NCBI GenBank assembly: GCA_001247695.2
Contig: LGRX02030290.1
Location: 87,411-151,410, forward strand
Length of the DNA: 64,000 nt
From: Cymbomonas tetramitiformis
Lineage: Eukaryota > Chlorophyta > Pyramimonadophyceae > Pyramimonadales > Pyramimonadaceae
Direction of reading: 5' to 3'
Position numbers and translations under genes: made by a program. A model generated the notes under the pieces. It did no database searches. It was not told where the DNA came from and saw only the letters and a program-made list of their open reading frames with translations. Each line of letters starts with the position of its first letter. The first letter of the stretch is position 1. Shown here piece by piece: positions 1 through 12,316 of the stretch.

Positions 1-202
1 CCCTCGTGGGTGCTGATCATAAAGGTCAGGGGTCAAGAATATAACGATGACCATCGTCGCGTGTAGTGAATCAGTGTAGACTACCACCGCAAACCTCGTG
101 AAAGATCTATCACCGATTGCCATTTGTGCCAATGCGCAGTCGTTTACGTATGCACTCCCGTGCGTTTGTTTCGCATGGCAGTTAGTGTGAGAGCTGTAGA
201 GA

Positions 203-299
203 TTTAGTCGATACTAAGGATATGCATTCCTGCTTTAGTCGATACTACGGTACCGTTCAGTTATATGGTCTTATGACAGCTGGGTAGTCAATACTAAGG
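203..299 (+). repeat. Three copies of a 15-bp motif upstream of the acyl-CoA reductase gene
   Basis: The motif TAGTCGATACTAAGG occurs three times, near 205-219, 236-250 (one mismatch) and 285-299 (one mismatch). All are in the same orientation and 570-670 bp upstream of the first ATG of the reductase gene. The rest of 1-869 shows no convincing gene. The repeats could be promoter elements or chance remnants; nothing else supports a function. Confidence 0.4.
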
Positions 300-828
300 T
301 GTCTTACATGCATCATCGTTCGATGGCAATTTCGATCTCGCGGTCGAATTTAAGTTGCTAAGGAATCTATTTCAAAATGGAGCAGAAGCCAATGGTTTAC
401 TATGAGTTCGGATGAGGCATCGAGCAGAATGCACTCGTTAAAGTGAATCAGCACTGCCTGTCCCCGATTATTGTATATCCGATTGTTTTGGGCGGCGTCT
501 CCTATATTCAGCGCTCGGCGTTTCGTTAAATAAATTGCTGAAATCTGAGCACGAGTCCAAAACTAGATCACACTGAGTTGCGGGCACACAATTTATAGCT
601 GAGGTCTGTGAAAAAGCGGCGGATTCCAACAATTGAGGGTCGCGCCCGTTTGTTAATGCAAAGTGCGCATAGGACAAATGTGCGTTAGCTCGCCCATATT
701 GACGATGCCAAGTCGATGTTGTCCGCGTGTGGCTGCTTACGCCGAGTTGCTCGCTTTCTAAACAAAATGCGATGCGATACGTATTGGGATATGTTATAGT
801 CGAGGAAAGCTTACGATTGAGATACATC

Positions 829-838
829 CATATATAAC
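829..838 (+). promoter_or_regulatory. TATA-like box before the acyl-CoA reductase ORF
   Basis: TATATAA lies about 35 bp upstream of the ATG at 870. If it is the true TATA box, the 5' leader would be only a few bases long. It may therefore be a chance AT-rich match, or the leader may be unusually short. Confidence 0.25.
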
Positions 839-869
839 AATACGCATTTTTACGAAGTAAGCAGTAATA

Positions 870-3800
870 ATGACAGCGTCACCGTGCAAGCAACTCTGTA
901 CAAACCTTCTCATTACTGGAGGAACCGGGTTCGTGGGTAAAGCAGTCCTCCGGCGGGTACTTCAATGCAACCCAAATGTTCGGGTAACTTTGCTGATTAG
1001 GGCGCGACCAAACGCAACTGCTGACCAGCGATTGGGAAAATTGCTCAAAGACGTGTTGTGCGATATGCAAGATGTGCAATCTAACGTATCAGCTCTTGAA
1101 GGGGATTTACAAGACCCTCGACTGTGGCAATCCTTGCCGGCTATGCAGTTGGCTGAGAGACTTACACACGTGGTCCACTGCGGGGCATCGGTAGGTGTTT
1201 GCATACATATGACGTGAATTTCGTACCATTACTCGCTATTTACGTAAGGCCGCTTGTAGCGGCGCCGTGAGTACCACAGCTTGGTATAACATATCCATGC
1301 GATTGTGACAAGTTTTCAACCTACATGGATATCCTTTCATCGAGTTTCCAATTCCAATCGAACTTGACACCATCTTGGATCGCAAGCAGCACAATTTGCT
1401 GGATAAGTTGATGCATATGTTTGTATGATGATGCTTGGCACATCACGCCATTAGCATTTGAGCTTATCTGCTACCGCGAGCTGCTCAACAGTACGAGATC
1501 GCATGCACTGACGCCATCACTATGCAGGCTCTCGCGAACGTGTGGCGGCACGAGACCAGAGCCTGTAGGTTTCGGTGTAATAAACACACACACACACGCA
1601 CACATCCTCCAACGTGCAACCCTGTGTCAATGAGGGCACTGTAATGGAATAATAATGCAAGGGCATTCCATGCCACGTTATGTCCGCGTGATATCGAAAA
1701 CAACTGGTATATACGAGTCCTGATATATAAGTAGAGATTATACACCTGCCACATCTTACGAGATTGTGACTGCAGTCTGGTGCGCTAACTTACTGTTAGA
1801 GCTCGTATGCCATGAAAATCGGGACGCGCAGGATATATAGATATATATATATATATATATATTCTGAATACACCTTGTTGTGCAATATATATAATATATA
1901 CTGCATACGCGCATCTTCCTTGACGACGGATATATACTGTATATGCGACACTACGTGCACTATCGGAAATCACAGTCTGCATCTGAGTAATGATCGTTAT
2001 CTTGGTGGCCTTGTTTGATTGACGAGAAATCAGGTGTATGCGTGTCAAGTTTATATGGTAATGCATGCACTGTGTGTCACCATGGGCGATGGCTGTGACA
2101 GTACTAACACGATGCTGTTGCGTATGATTGTTGGACGACCGGGCACAGTGCCCATATGCGCAATTGTGTATAATCCCGTGGTGCTGATTGTGGCCTTGCA
2201 GGTCAGATTTGACAGCCCCATCGAGGTTGCGATACACGCGAATGTGGCGGCGACCGTTGCACTGCATCGCTACGCCTGCACTGAGTGTCACAGTCTCGTG
2301 GGATTCATTCATATATCGACAGCGTTTGTGTCCGCAAGCAATGGACCTATGCCGATTGCTGCGGAGCCAGTCCCTTGCTTTCCCGCACATGTGCACAACG
2401 CACTGCTTCCACTTCTCGATCCAGTGTTTCCAGATTGGGAAGCGCTTAGCATCGAGCGGGCATCCCCATCCAATGTAGCTGCTGCGCCTCCGCATATGGC
2501 ACGAGACCAGAGTTTGCTGGCCAGTGAATGCGAAGAACGCTGCTCAGCAGTAAAACCAGCTTCCAGCTACATACTTGGAAGCCCAGGACAGTCGGGCGTA
2601 TGCAAAGATTGTATACATATATGTTGGGACGAGTTCCGTGGACACCATCCAAACACATATACGTTCAGGTAAAATGCGAATTGCGAGGTCGATCGAATGA
2701 TCCCACCAAATAAACAAAACAGTGTGATCCATGATATGCACAACACTACACCACACTACATCACCCTACAAAATAGCTACTGTAGCTATATGAAAAAACA
2801 GTGTGTTCAGCTTTTTCTTTTATCATGGGCTTATCATGAAATGCACCTTAATCATGCATACGTGACTAAGTAAGTAAGTATGTGTGTGTGTGTGTGTGTG
2901 TGTGTATTCCTAAATGCGTATCACATATACTGGGATGATACTGGGCTGGTTTTCATTGGCTGCTGCATCACTGTGCTATTATGTGTGTGTGCGAGAGTGT
3001 GTGTAATATGCATGTGATGTGTGTGCGCGCGTGTGTGTGCGCAACATATTCATGTGTGTTTGTATGTGTAATGTAATATTGACGGCGCTTATATGCATCA
3101 TGCGTGGGTGTGTATATCACGCAGTCCCCCAAATATGTGTAAGTGCCATCCATGCTACCAACAGAGGAATATCCTGACATACCAAGACCGCTCAAAAGCT
3201 GTCATACACAAGTTTGAAATGCCATCATGCATATCGTGATGATATGTAATACAATGATAAAGCGGGCATCGCGGCGGTTCGTGATCTATGCTTCATTACC
3301 AACAGGTAGTCAGTCATCAAAGACAATGCTGTTGCGGTTCGCGATATTATTGTCTCGGTGATGGTTAATCGAGGTATAGTTGCATGAAGTGTCGTTAGTT
3401 TCTTTTTTATGCTGAATGTCACGTGGATGATGTGAAATGTGCATGCAAATCACGTATCGCATACACCCCTGGCATTGTTGTTTTGTTAATCGCTTTTGGG
3501 GTATCGACAAATTTTTTGTGCAGACAAACAACACGGCCGTCAATTAAATTATTTCCCGATTGCTTTGTTTGTCGGAACCCCTGATTGGCTGATAGATTTA
3601 ATACATTGTGATTGCTGATGGTCAGTTTGTCGCCCAAAGCGTCGGGCCTCCATCAATGCATTATCGATCGTTTGTTGGTCATTATATCAACTTTCGATCG
3701 AGCCAATCAAATTTCGATCAACTCACCCCTCATCTGTCGTGATTAGAATGCATTCACTTTGCAAGAGGGAAAATCCTGCAGGCGTACTAGAAACCCACGA

Positions 3801-6800
3801 GATCTGCTTTTGTTGTGGGCAATAGTAAAAAGCGGCAAGTGTGTCTGCAGAGCATTTATATCAAGGCATATGTATGTTCGAATGGCAAGTGCAAAATAAT
3901 AGAGTGTGTTCCAATTGAGGGTGAGGCCATCTTCTGGCCGTGGGAGGAGAACAAAAATGATCCTGATGGCAACATATACCAAGGGAGCAGGCACATGAAT
4001 TGCATGCGCTTTTGGCACGCACAAAAAAGTCAGAGCGTGCGTGGAAGGCTTTTGGCATCGAGACTTCTGGACCATGACGGCTTTTGCCTGAGACCTACCA
4101 GTTTTCTTGAAGAGTTATCTGGGGTATATTCCCTCTACTTGTGACGGTATTTTTGGACAAGTGACAGACAGCTGTTTTGTTATTCTTGTACCCAGCAGTA
4201 GTGGGCTCCTCGTGCTTATAAGTTATCCGATTTGGACTAGTTTTCTAGTCTCTGCAAAGCTCACTGATGAGGTCTGTGGGTTGACCGAAAAGCTTATGAG
4301 TAGCCAGCAAGCTCCGGTATGTTTATCGTTATTACACAGCAGTATTATTTTGGTTTATTCATTATTATCAGTGCTGACATATCAAAAAAAGTGTACCACA
4401 AAATCTTGTATCTTCACTTGCTTGACTTCGAGCCGGCACTCGGTCGTATCTGTTTTTACCACACTACTACGTGCATATTTCGAGCACATACCGTACATAC
4501 GCGAAAGTTTTTTATTATAACTAGACTCAGAGTCTGATGACTCTGAGTAAGTTATGCATGGGTCACGTGCCATTAATATATAACATTTTTTGTTTGTTTT
4601 GTCAAACATGCCTGGTAAATAGTGACTTCGCATTAAATCACTATTGGTTGTTTGTTTGTCGGTGAGTGTATTTTGGTTGCCGGATTTAATTTATTATCGA
4701 TTGTTTATTGTGTATTGTCGGGGAATTTCCCACGCTTTGATTTAATTCAATAGATTTAACTATTTTCATTGTAGTCCCTATGCAATTATGGGGGTGTTGA
4801 ATTAATTTGTTCCAGATGCAACAATGCCAGGTGTGTGTGTGTGTGTATGCAGCATGTTTCCTTTTTTGACATGGGGTGTCCATGCTGTGTGGTGTGACTG
4901 CATTCATGACATAACCATGGACCAACAGGTCCCATCCATCGACCGGGAGCCACTGGGGGGCATGCCAGCAGGGTCCGCTTACTCCGTTACCCAGAGACCA
5001 ACAATTGTTGGGCGATGATCGGTCACATCGTATCATCCTTCCATGCTGCCTTGCATCTGGGTTGGGAATATGTATGAGTTTGTGGTATCTTGTCACGGCC
5101 CCGCCCTGCTCTTGATTTGCTTTTCACATCCACTGGGATGATGATGGGCTGGCTTTTGTTGGCCGATCTCATGCCGTTCAGTGTGTGTATGCAGCAGTCC
5201 CTTACACACATGGTGTGGCAGAGAGTATACACAAAATATATATGCAGCAGTGTATGCTACCACCATGCGCACACCGCGGCTGAGCAGGTGTCGCATATGG
5301 CATGGCTCAACTTATTGTCAGACGCATATTCAGCATGAACTGATGTATACAGTAACTTGCATTCAGTAATATTCATTATAAAGTGCCGAAGCTAAGTCAT
5401 GTCGTGTATTTTCAAGGTCATTCCACGCTTACTGGAGGCAAAGACCGCCCATGCTTTGCTCCTAGGCGGGAGCAGGGGGCAAATCCCATCGGACCCTCTC
5501 TCTCCTATACTTCGATTTTGGGTCGTGGAAGGATTAACACCCCCCAGACATTGATTTCCCCTCATGGGGGGCGTTGATCCCCCCTGGTCTTCATTTTCGG
5601 GCGGTGGGGGGTCCGGATCCCCCCCCTCTCTCCAACCCCGCGCGGGTACGGGAGTGCCCCAGCACAGATACCACCACCGGGCGGGAATGTCCCACGTGCG
5701 GATACCACCATCGATCACGCGCGTGGGGGCGGGAGTGCCCCATGCAAGGCGCATTCAAATCTCCCCCCCTCCTAGACTTTGCAATGTCCTTTGCCTAGGA
5801 GCAAAGTGTGGGCAGCCAAAAGTGGTCCCTTGTTATTGAACAGTGTATGTAATGTATGTATGCCACTCGATGTTCACCTGATAGGCAACATTTTGAAAGT
5901 ATTGTTTTGAAAATAGTACTACAAAATACCTGCATATGCATTGGCGCTTTGGCAGCCTGTGACACGTTTGTATGACTCAGTGGTGTTGTTCATATCATGT
6001 GTGGCGGTGTGCATGACTGGGCGGCCACAGCAAGGCGTTTGCAGAGCAGCTTATTACTCAGCAGCACGCACAGCAGAGAGCAAAATTCAAGCTGGTTGTC
6101 GTGCGTCCATCAATAATTGGCAGCTCAACCAAGCTACATGACCCAGGAAACGATTCTCTGTCAGCACTGAATGGAGTCATCGCCACGGCGATGTGCGGCT
6201 TTCTGCATGCTGCCCGCGCGAATGAGGTCGTCAAGCTGAATGTTGTGCCCGTGGATTGTGTTGCTCGGGTGGTGGTTTCAGTCATGTCCGGTATTATACA
6301 TCCTGACAGCAGCAGCAGCAGCAGCCCAAATGTGGACGACGATGTAGGAGATGCGCACCACAAAAATATCGCTGAGGCGCCACAATATTTTAATTGTAAA
6401 GCGCAGCGAATTAGTAAAGAAGAAGCGGAGTGTGGATACTGTGAGGAAGTGGAGATCATTCACGCAACAGTGGATCCTGCGCATTCAATCTCATTCCGCG
6501 ATTTGCTTGAGCAGAACAGCGACAATTGGTTGCGAAGGCTGAAGAAGGTTCCGGGATACATTCCGCTATATCTGCCAAATGGCACTCATCTTATTCGGTT
6601 CTGTGATAGCCGTCCAGGACCGATATTCTACTTATTGAACTTCATTGACACCCTCCCCTTGCGCCTCTTGAGTCATTTCTCCCGAAGTGCAAAATTCCGT
6701 AAAGCTGCCACCAAGGTGACGCACTTGGTATTGATATCATCCATGTGGTGTTGCATTTGATTGCGAAGGAATCTCTCTATCTCATACCTCAGCATAGCAT

Positions 6801-8882
6801 ATGATAATATCACGCATGCCTGCTTATGATATCAAAAACACTGGGAGTAACATTTAACTGCCTCATGCCTGCATGTGTTATCAAGAACACCGGGAATAAT
6901 ATTAAATGCATGCATCACTCTGTCATCTTCCACCAGCAATGCAATACTTCTCTCGTGTGCCTTCGGGAACATTTAAATGGACTGCAGTGAACTAATGCGG
7001 TCACTTGTAAATTCACGTTTTCATTGCGCTACAAGTGTCAACAGAAGTGCCGGGTCACATTTTTGTTAGGAAAACATCACGTTGTCATCTACTGTAACCG
7101 TCGTTCCTGAATGTGCCCAGGCGCTCCACCTTCACCTCCAGTGTGTAACCTTACAAACTTTGCAGACGATTGTGCTATATTGCCACAGGTACTTGAAGCG
7201 ATAACAACTATCAATGACGAGTACACTGGACTTGGATTCTTTGCAAGGTTCTATAACTTCGAGCCCTCTGAGGTATGGCGACATTTGTTCCCCTTCATGC
7301 TCCGGCACTAAATGACAAGAGGCCCGCAGGCAAATACCTTGCGCATTGATACCCCCTACCATATGGTACATGGGATAAAAATAATGTGTTCAGTGTTTGT
7401 GAATTGTGATTGTTGACCTGATGCCGCTGATCGGCCAGCAACCTGCTTGGGTGTTGTTGTTGACTGTGAAAATACAATAATGCGAGTGTGCCTTGAGGAA
7501 ATCTTGAGGTGTGCCCTCTCATTACTTATTGTGAGATTGTCCCATACACGCCGAGTTCCATATATATGTATGGCTACTGCCCGACAGTCCTTGAGATAGG
7601 ACTGAAACCCGTTTCAGTCCTATCTCAAGGACCGATGTTGCTATAATTTTTTTAACCGTCATCTTGGTGTTTTTGGCGCCTAGCCACTGAATGGTAGTCT
7701 CATTAGGACCCAAACTAAGTATCCTTAATCGCCATTTGCCTTATATCTTAATTATGTGTCTATATCCAAAAGTTTTTTTGACGATGAACCCACCAAAATT
7801 TGAATTTCGAAACTTGCAACACATACACAGGCACATACCAAGTGCTAGTGACGCTAGCACACTCCGGTCCTTATGATAGGACCGCCAAATTAATTAAAAT
7901 TCAGCGAAAATACCCCCACCTCTTCACACATAGTAATAACATATCTACATCGAATAAACCACCCAACCAAGGGTCAAAATAATGGTCGGGACACCCAATA
8001 TAGATCCCTAAGCACTCATATGATATGCTTTTCGAAAAAACGGACCTATAGCCCCAATTCGCTTCGGTCCTTGTGGTAGGACTGAAGCTTCGGGCAGTAG
8101 CCATATATGTTTATTTTCCCCACAGTGGTTGATGCCGTCCTGATTATATCTTCCAGGACCGTACTTTTGAGTGGGCGCCCACGTTTCATGTATTGTGTTA
8201 GTGGTTTGTGTGTCGTGTTCCCGTGCGGCAGATGATAATTGCTCCGGTGTCATCCGTAAATCATGTGGTGAGGCAAGGAGCTAATCTACGTAGCATTGCC
8301 TACAATCCTAGCATAAATACGTGCATCTCGCCTGAAATTCCATCATATACCATCAAACAAAAAGAAATATTAGACGACTCTGGTCTCATATATGCAAGAT
8401 ATAGTCACCCCTTGTTCCACTGATAAGCTTATTAAGGCATGCATAAACGCGTCTAGACTTGATAGCCCTATTATTTGCACCCAAGGTCAAATTCTGGCTT
8501 GATTCATCAATGAACTCTGGGGGTCACCTTGAAGGAGGCACGCAATGACACTGGTCACGCCCGGCTCCTTATACCCAATGCATATGTTTTCAATCGAATC
8601 TATGCCTTGAAAACTCATTAGATGAGTGATTGCCAATCAACCAATTATGTATTCCGTTAAGCAATGTTGGGATTGATGCTGCGCTGTCGTTATTCTGTGA
8701 ATGATATCAATCTGGGAGCGAATGGTACGTGCCAGGAATCTATTGATGCACACATTTATGACTACGACTTGCCGTCGTATTTAGAGACCATCACGATGGC
8801 AGTCTTGCACACACTGGAAAAGAAAGGTGTAGTTGAGGTTGACCATAAATATGATGAAGTACCCCAGCCCGCCCTCAATTGA
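870..8882 (+). CDS. Fatty acyl-CoA reductase (male-sterility-2 / FAR family), five exons seen
   Basis: The product should reduce fatty acyl-CoA to fatty alcohol with NADPH, feeding wax and ether-lipid synthesis. Exons seen: 870-1190, 2202-2668, 6031-6715, 7189-7272 and 8736-8882 (stop), all with GT-AG introns and matching phases. Exon 1 has the Rossmann motif TGGTGFVGK near the N-terminus and ends at HCGAS. Exon 2 continues VRFDSPIE and contains HISTAFV. The join of exons 2 and 3 builds the SDR catalytic YxxxK as YTFSK, followed by AFAEQL and VVVRPSIIGSS. Exon 3 also carries NVVPVDCVARVVV and an acidic, serine-rich insertion (about SSSSSS to DDDVGD). Exons 4 and 5 look like the C-terminal sterility domain (FFARFYNFEPSE; IDAHIYDYDLPSYL). 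The spliced length of about 568 residues is slightly above the usual 500-ish. A small exon may be missing between exons 4 and 5. The family call is firm; exons 1-3 are more certain than 4-5. Confidence 0.85.
1191..2201 (+). other. Intron 1 of the acyl-CoA reductase gene
   Basis: The donor GTAGGT at 1191 and acceptor CCTTGCAG ending at 2201 give a phase-0 join that continues the FAR consensus. The intron holds a short CA run near 1583-1600 and an AT microsatellite near 1838-1862. Open frames in it show no coding signal I recognise. Confidence 0.8.
2669..6030 (+). other. Intron 2 of the acyl-CoA reductase gene (3.4 kb, repeat-bearing)
   Basis: The donor GTAAAA at 2669 and acceptor GGCCACAG ending at 6030 split a serine codon inside the YxxxK active-site motif. 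The intron contains a GT microsatellite at about 2880-2905, TG-rich tracts to 3070, and the inverted-repeat segment at 5444-5815. A 109-codon open frame at 3815-4144 is unrecognised and may be a relic. Nothing else in it looks like a gene. Confidence 0.85.
5444..5815. repeat. GC-rich foldback segment inside intron 2
   Basis: The sequence CTTTGCTCCTAGG with its flank near 5453-5465 is repeated in inverted orientation near 5794-5815 (CCTAGGAGCAAAG). The two arms bracket about 330 bp of C/G-rich DNA that contrasts with the AT-rich intron around it. The C-runs make long spurious open frames on both strands. It is probably a small non-autonomous element; no target duplication was resolved. Confidence 0.4.
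7273..8735 (+). other. Intron 4 of the acyl-CoA reductase gene
   Basis: The donor GTATGG follows FEPSE and the acceptor GTGCCAG ends at 8735; both joins are phase 0. Most of the first half is the inverted-repeat element at 7553-8115. The 3' boundary is less certain than in the upstream introns, because the C-terminal domain of this family is weakly conserved. Confidence 0.5.
7553..8115. mobile_element. Intronic inverted-repeat (MITE-like) element with a perfect hairpin
   Basis: The left end (…ATATGTATGGCTACTGCCCGA…) reappears inverted at about 8062-8115 (…CGGGCAGTAGCCATATATG…). The left arm contains a perfect 22-bp inverted repeat with a 2-bp loop at 7587-7632. Related GGTCCTT…AGGAC hairpins recur at about 7863-7882 and 8066-8084. 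No coding capacity is visible. A target duplication was not resolved. Confidence 0.55.
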
Positions 8883-10259
8883 CGGTGCGTAGCCACAGAT
8901 TGCAACAAACAGCCGCTCAGCTTACTTTCATGAATCATTGTGCAACTGTCAATTAAGTCGGTGCACACTCTGTGACTCAACCGCATACCCACTGTTCCCA
9001 TAAATCTTACCTGATGATGCTATCAAGCAGCAGTTTACCGACGTCCGTGACCGCCCAACCAGAACAATGACTGCACATTGAGCCACCATGTCAATGAAGA
9101 TGCATATTGTTGTATAAATAATTATACGCATGTGGTATGTGGATACCTATATTGATACACAGCTTCATCACATTTGCATATTCTGGACGGTCTCTCAATT
9201 TCTTTGTGATTATCATTTGCACTTTTGTATTTTTATGGAGTCATAAGCTGCGGCTTCTGTTGTTATATGGCTACGACTAGATGTGTTATTAGGATCACGC
9301 AGCTCCGCATCAATTTGAGTAAAATCCACTAAAGAGTACTACAGAAGACGGAAATACAACAACGTAGTAATATGGGCAGTGCCAAAATAACTGGCATTTG
9401 TGTTATTGTGAAACGTGCATTAGCAGGTTGCAACTACTCGTGTACACACTAAGCATCATAATTGTTCTGAAATAAACCATGCAAGCACACACACAGAGCT
9501 CCGATTATGAATGCATGGCTTAAAAATCAGTATGCAAACATAATGTACGTGTATGCAAACATAATATTGCACACGCATTCGGCCAACTGTCCAACTGTCC
9601 ATCCATGTATTTATGTGACATGTAGTGTTGATGCAATCATTCATCTATGCATGCATGCATGCATGCATGTGTGGCTGTTGCAATGTTATTATTAGGAGCG
9701 TGGCATTTGCACCGCTATTGGCACGGTGTGACATTTGCAACGTTATCAGCAGTGTGACATTTGCAGGTTATCAGCAGCAGTGTGGCATTTGAAACGTTAT
9801 TCGCAGAGTTACGGTATTACTAGCAAATTGTTGTTGCCATTGGACTCAGGCATTCATTGTGGTTTCTGCTAAAGTCCACACATAGAGATCCTATTTTGCG
9901 GATGGAACATAGACAGCTCCCTGACACGTAGTCACACACACCGCAGCCACACCCCTGAGCAGTATTGGTGTTTGATGCATGTCTCGACCAGATTTGAACG
10001 ACCAACCCGCCCATCAATCACGTAGAAGAGCAACCCAACCTCACAATTGGTAAAGGGCAGCTGTTGGCAAGCTAGCTGGTCCCCCCAGTACATGTGTGTG
10101 TGTGTGTGTGTGTATGTATGCTTATCCTTGCGACTCCTTTGGCACCCCGAAGCCACATGAGACTGCAATATGTACCCACGCCGGGGATCAAAGGATTCAG
10201 CACACACTTCGGGACACTCATCTGGATTCTCCGGAGCTCACTAGTGAAGAATGGGACCC
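8883..10259. other. Intergenic AT-rich stretch, no gene seen
   Basis: After the reductase stop this stretch holds only simple repeats: a TGCA run near 9648-9668, a degenerate 30-40-bp tandem repeat at 9697-9803, and a GT run at about 10091-10112. No conserved open frame was found. Confidence 0.6.
9697..9803. repeat. Degenerate minisatellite with GTGTGACATTTGC units
   Basis: Four imperfect units share TG(G/A)CATTTG(C/A)A followed by a C/G-GTTAT-(C/T)(A/C)GCA tail. They are spaced about 25-37 bp apart. Variation in unit length suggests an old, decaying array. Confidence 0.6.
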
Positions 10260-10586
10260 CCTAAGCGTCGCTGAGCCACCCGAGCCCCTCTGCATCTGAA
10301 CTGCTAGCGCACTGCCACCTTGTGCCTGAAGCCGGTTCATCCCTGCCCCCCGAGCTGCGCGAACCATATATATCTCCACCACCAAGCCCACGTGCAAGAT
10401 CACCCCTCTGCTCCCTGAGCCTCACTGCGCCACCTGAGCCCCTCTGCGGCTGTCCTGCCGGCGCACTGCTGGTGTGTCTCTGGAGCCGGCACACCTCCGC
10501 CAATTGAGCCACCCCTCCACCCCCAAGCCCACATCCCACAACACCCCGCTGCCCCCTACAGCCTGGTCTCAAGAGAGCTTGCCCAC

Positions 10587-12068
10587 CTACGCCACGGCCA
10601 GAATGCCCAAGCGATGTCCCACGGGGTTGAGAATGATGAACTGGGTTGCCCTCATCCAAACTTGCGCATATGCCACCGACTTGCGCCTGTAGCCCTCTAC
10701 CCCCAGCACCAACTCCCCGTGACTGGAGCCCTTGCGCTGATTGCCTTGCGAGGTGGCCGCGAACTTGAGCAATGCGCTCCACACTTGCGCTGTAACTGTC
10801 ACGCGGCACTGTTCCTACTTGGGGTCCCATCCCCACAGTTGCCTGTGTGTCCCAAGCCCTCCCGGTGGCCGATAGTTCACCACCCGGTCGTCGCCTTCCC
10901 GATAGCTGCTCACTGTTAGTTCCGGCACGGGCAGCAACCTCGCCCGGTGGGCACGGAAGCTGATGAGATGCCGTATGCTGCCGTGCAACCTGTTGTAAGT
11001 GGTCATCGCTGCCGGGATGGGCCCCCGGGCTCTGAGGGGCCCCGCGTGTGTCATCTCCACCCGCGGACCTCCCCACATCTCCCCCGTCATCCTCATCAGT
11101 TCCCCCTGCCATCAACCCCCAAGAAGGCCGGCCACCCGCCTGCTCGCCTCCATCAAGGTTGCTACCCCTCCCTCAGCCAAGGCCATTGCTTGCTCCGACG
11201 AGGCCCCACTCTGCTCCTGAGTCCAGACCCCACTCCCCGGGCCCGGCGACAAAAGGTCATCCCACTCATTCAAGATATCAAGGTATGTCTTACGCAAGGT
11301 CGACTTTACACAAAACTTCCGAAAATACTTTTATTCGATAAACATGTCGCTCAAAGCAATCTAAACATATTGCGTACTCCAGGTATGCAATTGACCCAGG
11401 CATTGAAAAGTTATGGTCGATACCGCTCAGTTATCTCCCATACTTAACCATACATAAGCGGAAACTTAAATCGCTTATATCTCACGAACTAGAAAATCAG
11501 AAGTTTTGTGTAAAGTCGACCTCGCGTAAGACATACCTTGATATCCTCGACACGTGCCGCCGCCTGGCTGAGCCCGCCTATGCCTGCCCGTGCCCCTCCA
11601 GATCGCGACTTGGCGGTGCTCCCTCCTTGACCCTCCACAGTGCCCAGACGCTCCACCTCCCGCCGCACGTCCTCCATGCTCTCCAAAAGCCTCGATGCCA
11701 TCGCGCCTGCCTCGCCTGCCTCACCGGAAGCCTACCCAGACCGCTCACGCCGCGTTCCCTCAGATTCATGCGTCCCACCGCCAGACCCATCCTGCGTGGC
11801 ATAGTCTGTCTCCTCGAACACGTCCTCCCACGCTCTGTCCATCAGTGCCAACCTCTCCACCCCTTCCCGTCGGTCCGCCTCCCCCTGATCCAGTCCGGGC
11901 CTATGCCTCCTCTCACACGCTCCGCCAGCCCAACGCCACCCACTTCTGGCCGGACATCGCACTACAGCCCCGCCTGATGATCAGCCCTGCAACCCCCCGT
12001 GCAAGCGCGAAAGAAAGCAGCCGGAGCCACTTCTCCACTTCCAGCCCACCGCCCCGCCACGTGCCACT

Positions 12069-12101
<33 letters not shown>

Positions 12102-12316
12102 CCATTTCTATCCACCTGCTCTCCCCCTTCCGCGTTCGCCTCCATGTACCGCCGCTCCCTGAAGCGCTGCTGCGTCTTCCGAAGGAATCCATATGCTGCA
12201 GGCCCCAGCCCACCGTACACCTCCACCCCAAAGGGGATGAAGTGATGTGGGCGGACATCCCCGTACGTCGCCACCTTGCTCTCCTCTACCTTCTTCGTGT
12301 GTGTGTGTGTGAGCAC
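10587..12316 (-). pseudogene. Broken retroelement-like ORF (possible non-LTR reverse transcriptase C-terminus)
   Basis: On the minus strand, several frames join into one GC-rich relic. Near 12200 the reading YGDVRPHHFIPFGVEVYGG resembles a stretch I associate with the C-terminal part of algal non-LTR retrotransposon polyproteins. It is followed by an Asp-Glu repeat encoded by a CTCGTC tandem (about 12068-12100), and further on by MEDVRREVERLG. After the inserted MITE at 11275-11544 the reading resumes (ILNEWDDLL…). Near 10700 it reads TAQVWSALLKFAATSQGNQR. Stops and shifts occur about every 200-300 bp. The assignment is tentative; it could be a decayed host gene. Confidence 0.35.
11275..11544. 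mobile_element. 270-bp inverted-repeat MITE, copy 1
   Basis: The ends are inverted repeats of about 45 bp: CAAGGTATGTCTTACGC at the left matches GCGTAAGACATACCTTG at the right, and the match runs inward through GTCGACTTTACACAAAACTTC. ATAT flanks both ends. The element interrupts the minus-strand relic at 10587-12316. An internal 65-codon open frame is shared with copy 2 but looks incidental. No transposase is encoded. Confidence 0.85.

Noticed and set aside
1812..2495. Long minus-strand and plus-strand ORFs across intron 1 and exon 2 of the reductase
   Set aside because: The minus-strand frame includes an AT microsatellite and is antisense to a confirmed exon; only 2202-2668 on the plus strand matches the family.
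5392..5839. Overlapping Pro/Gly-rich ORFs on both strands inside intron 2
   Set aside because: They come from runs of C and G in a foldback segment; no conserved motif and no consistent frame.
11287..11447. Small ORF shared by the two MITE copies
   Set aside because: It spans the terminal inverted repeat and AT-rich middle of a 270-bp element, with no known domain; identity reflects recent copying.
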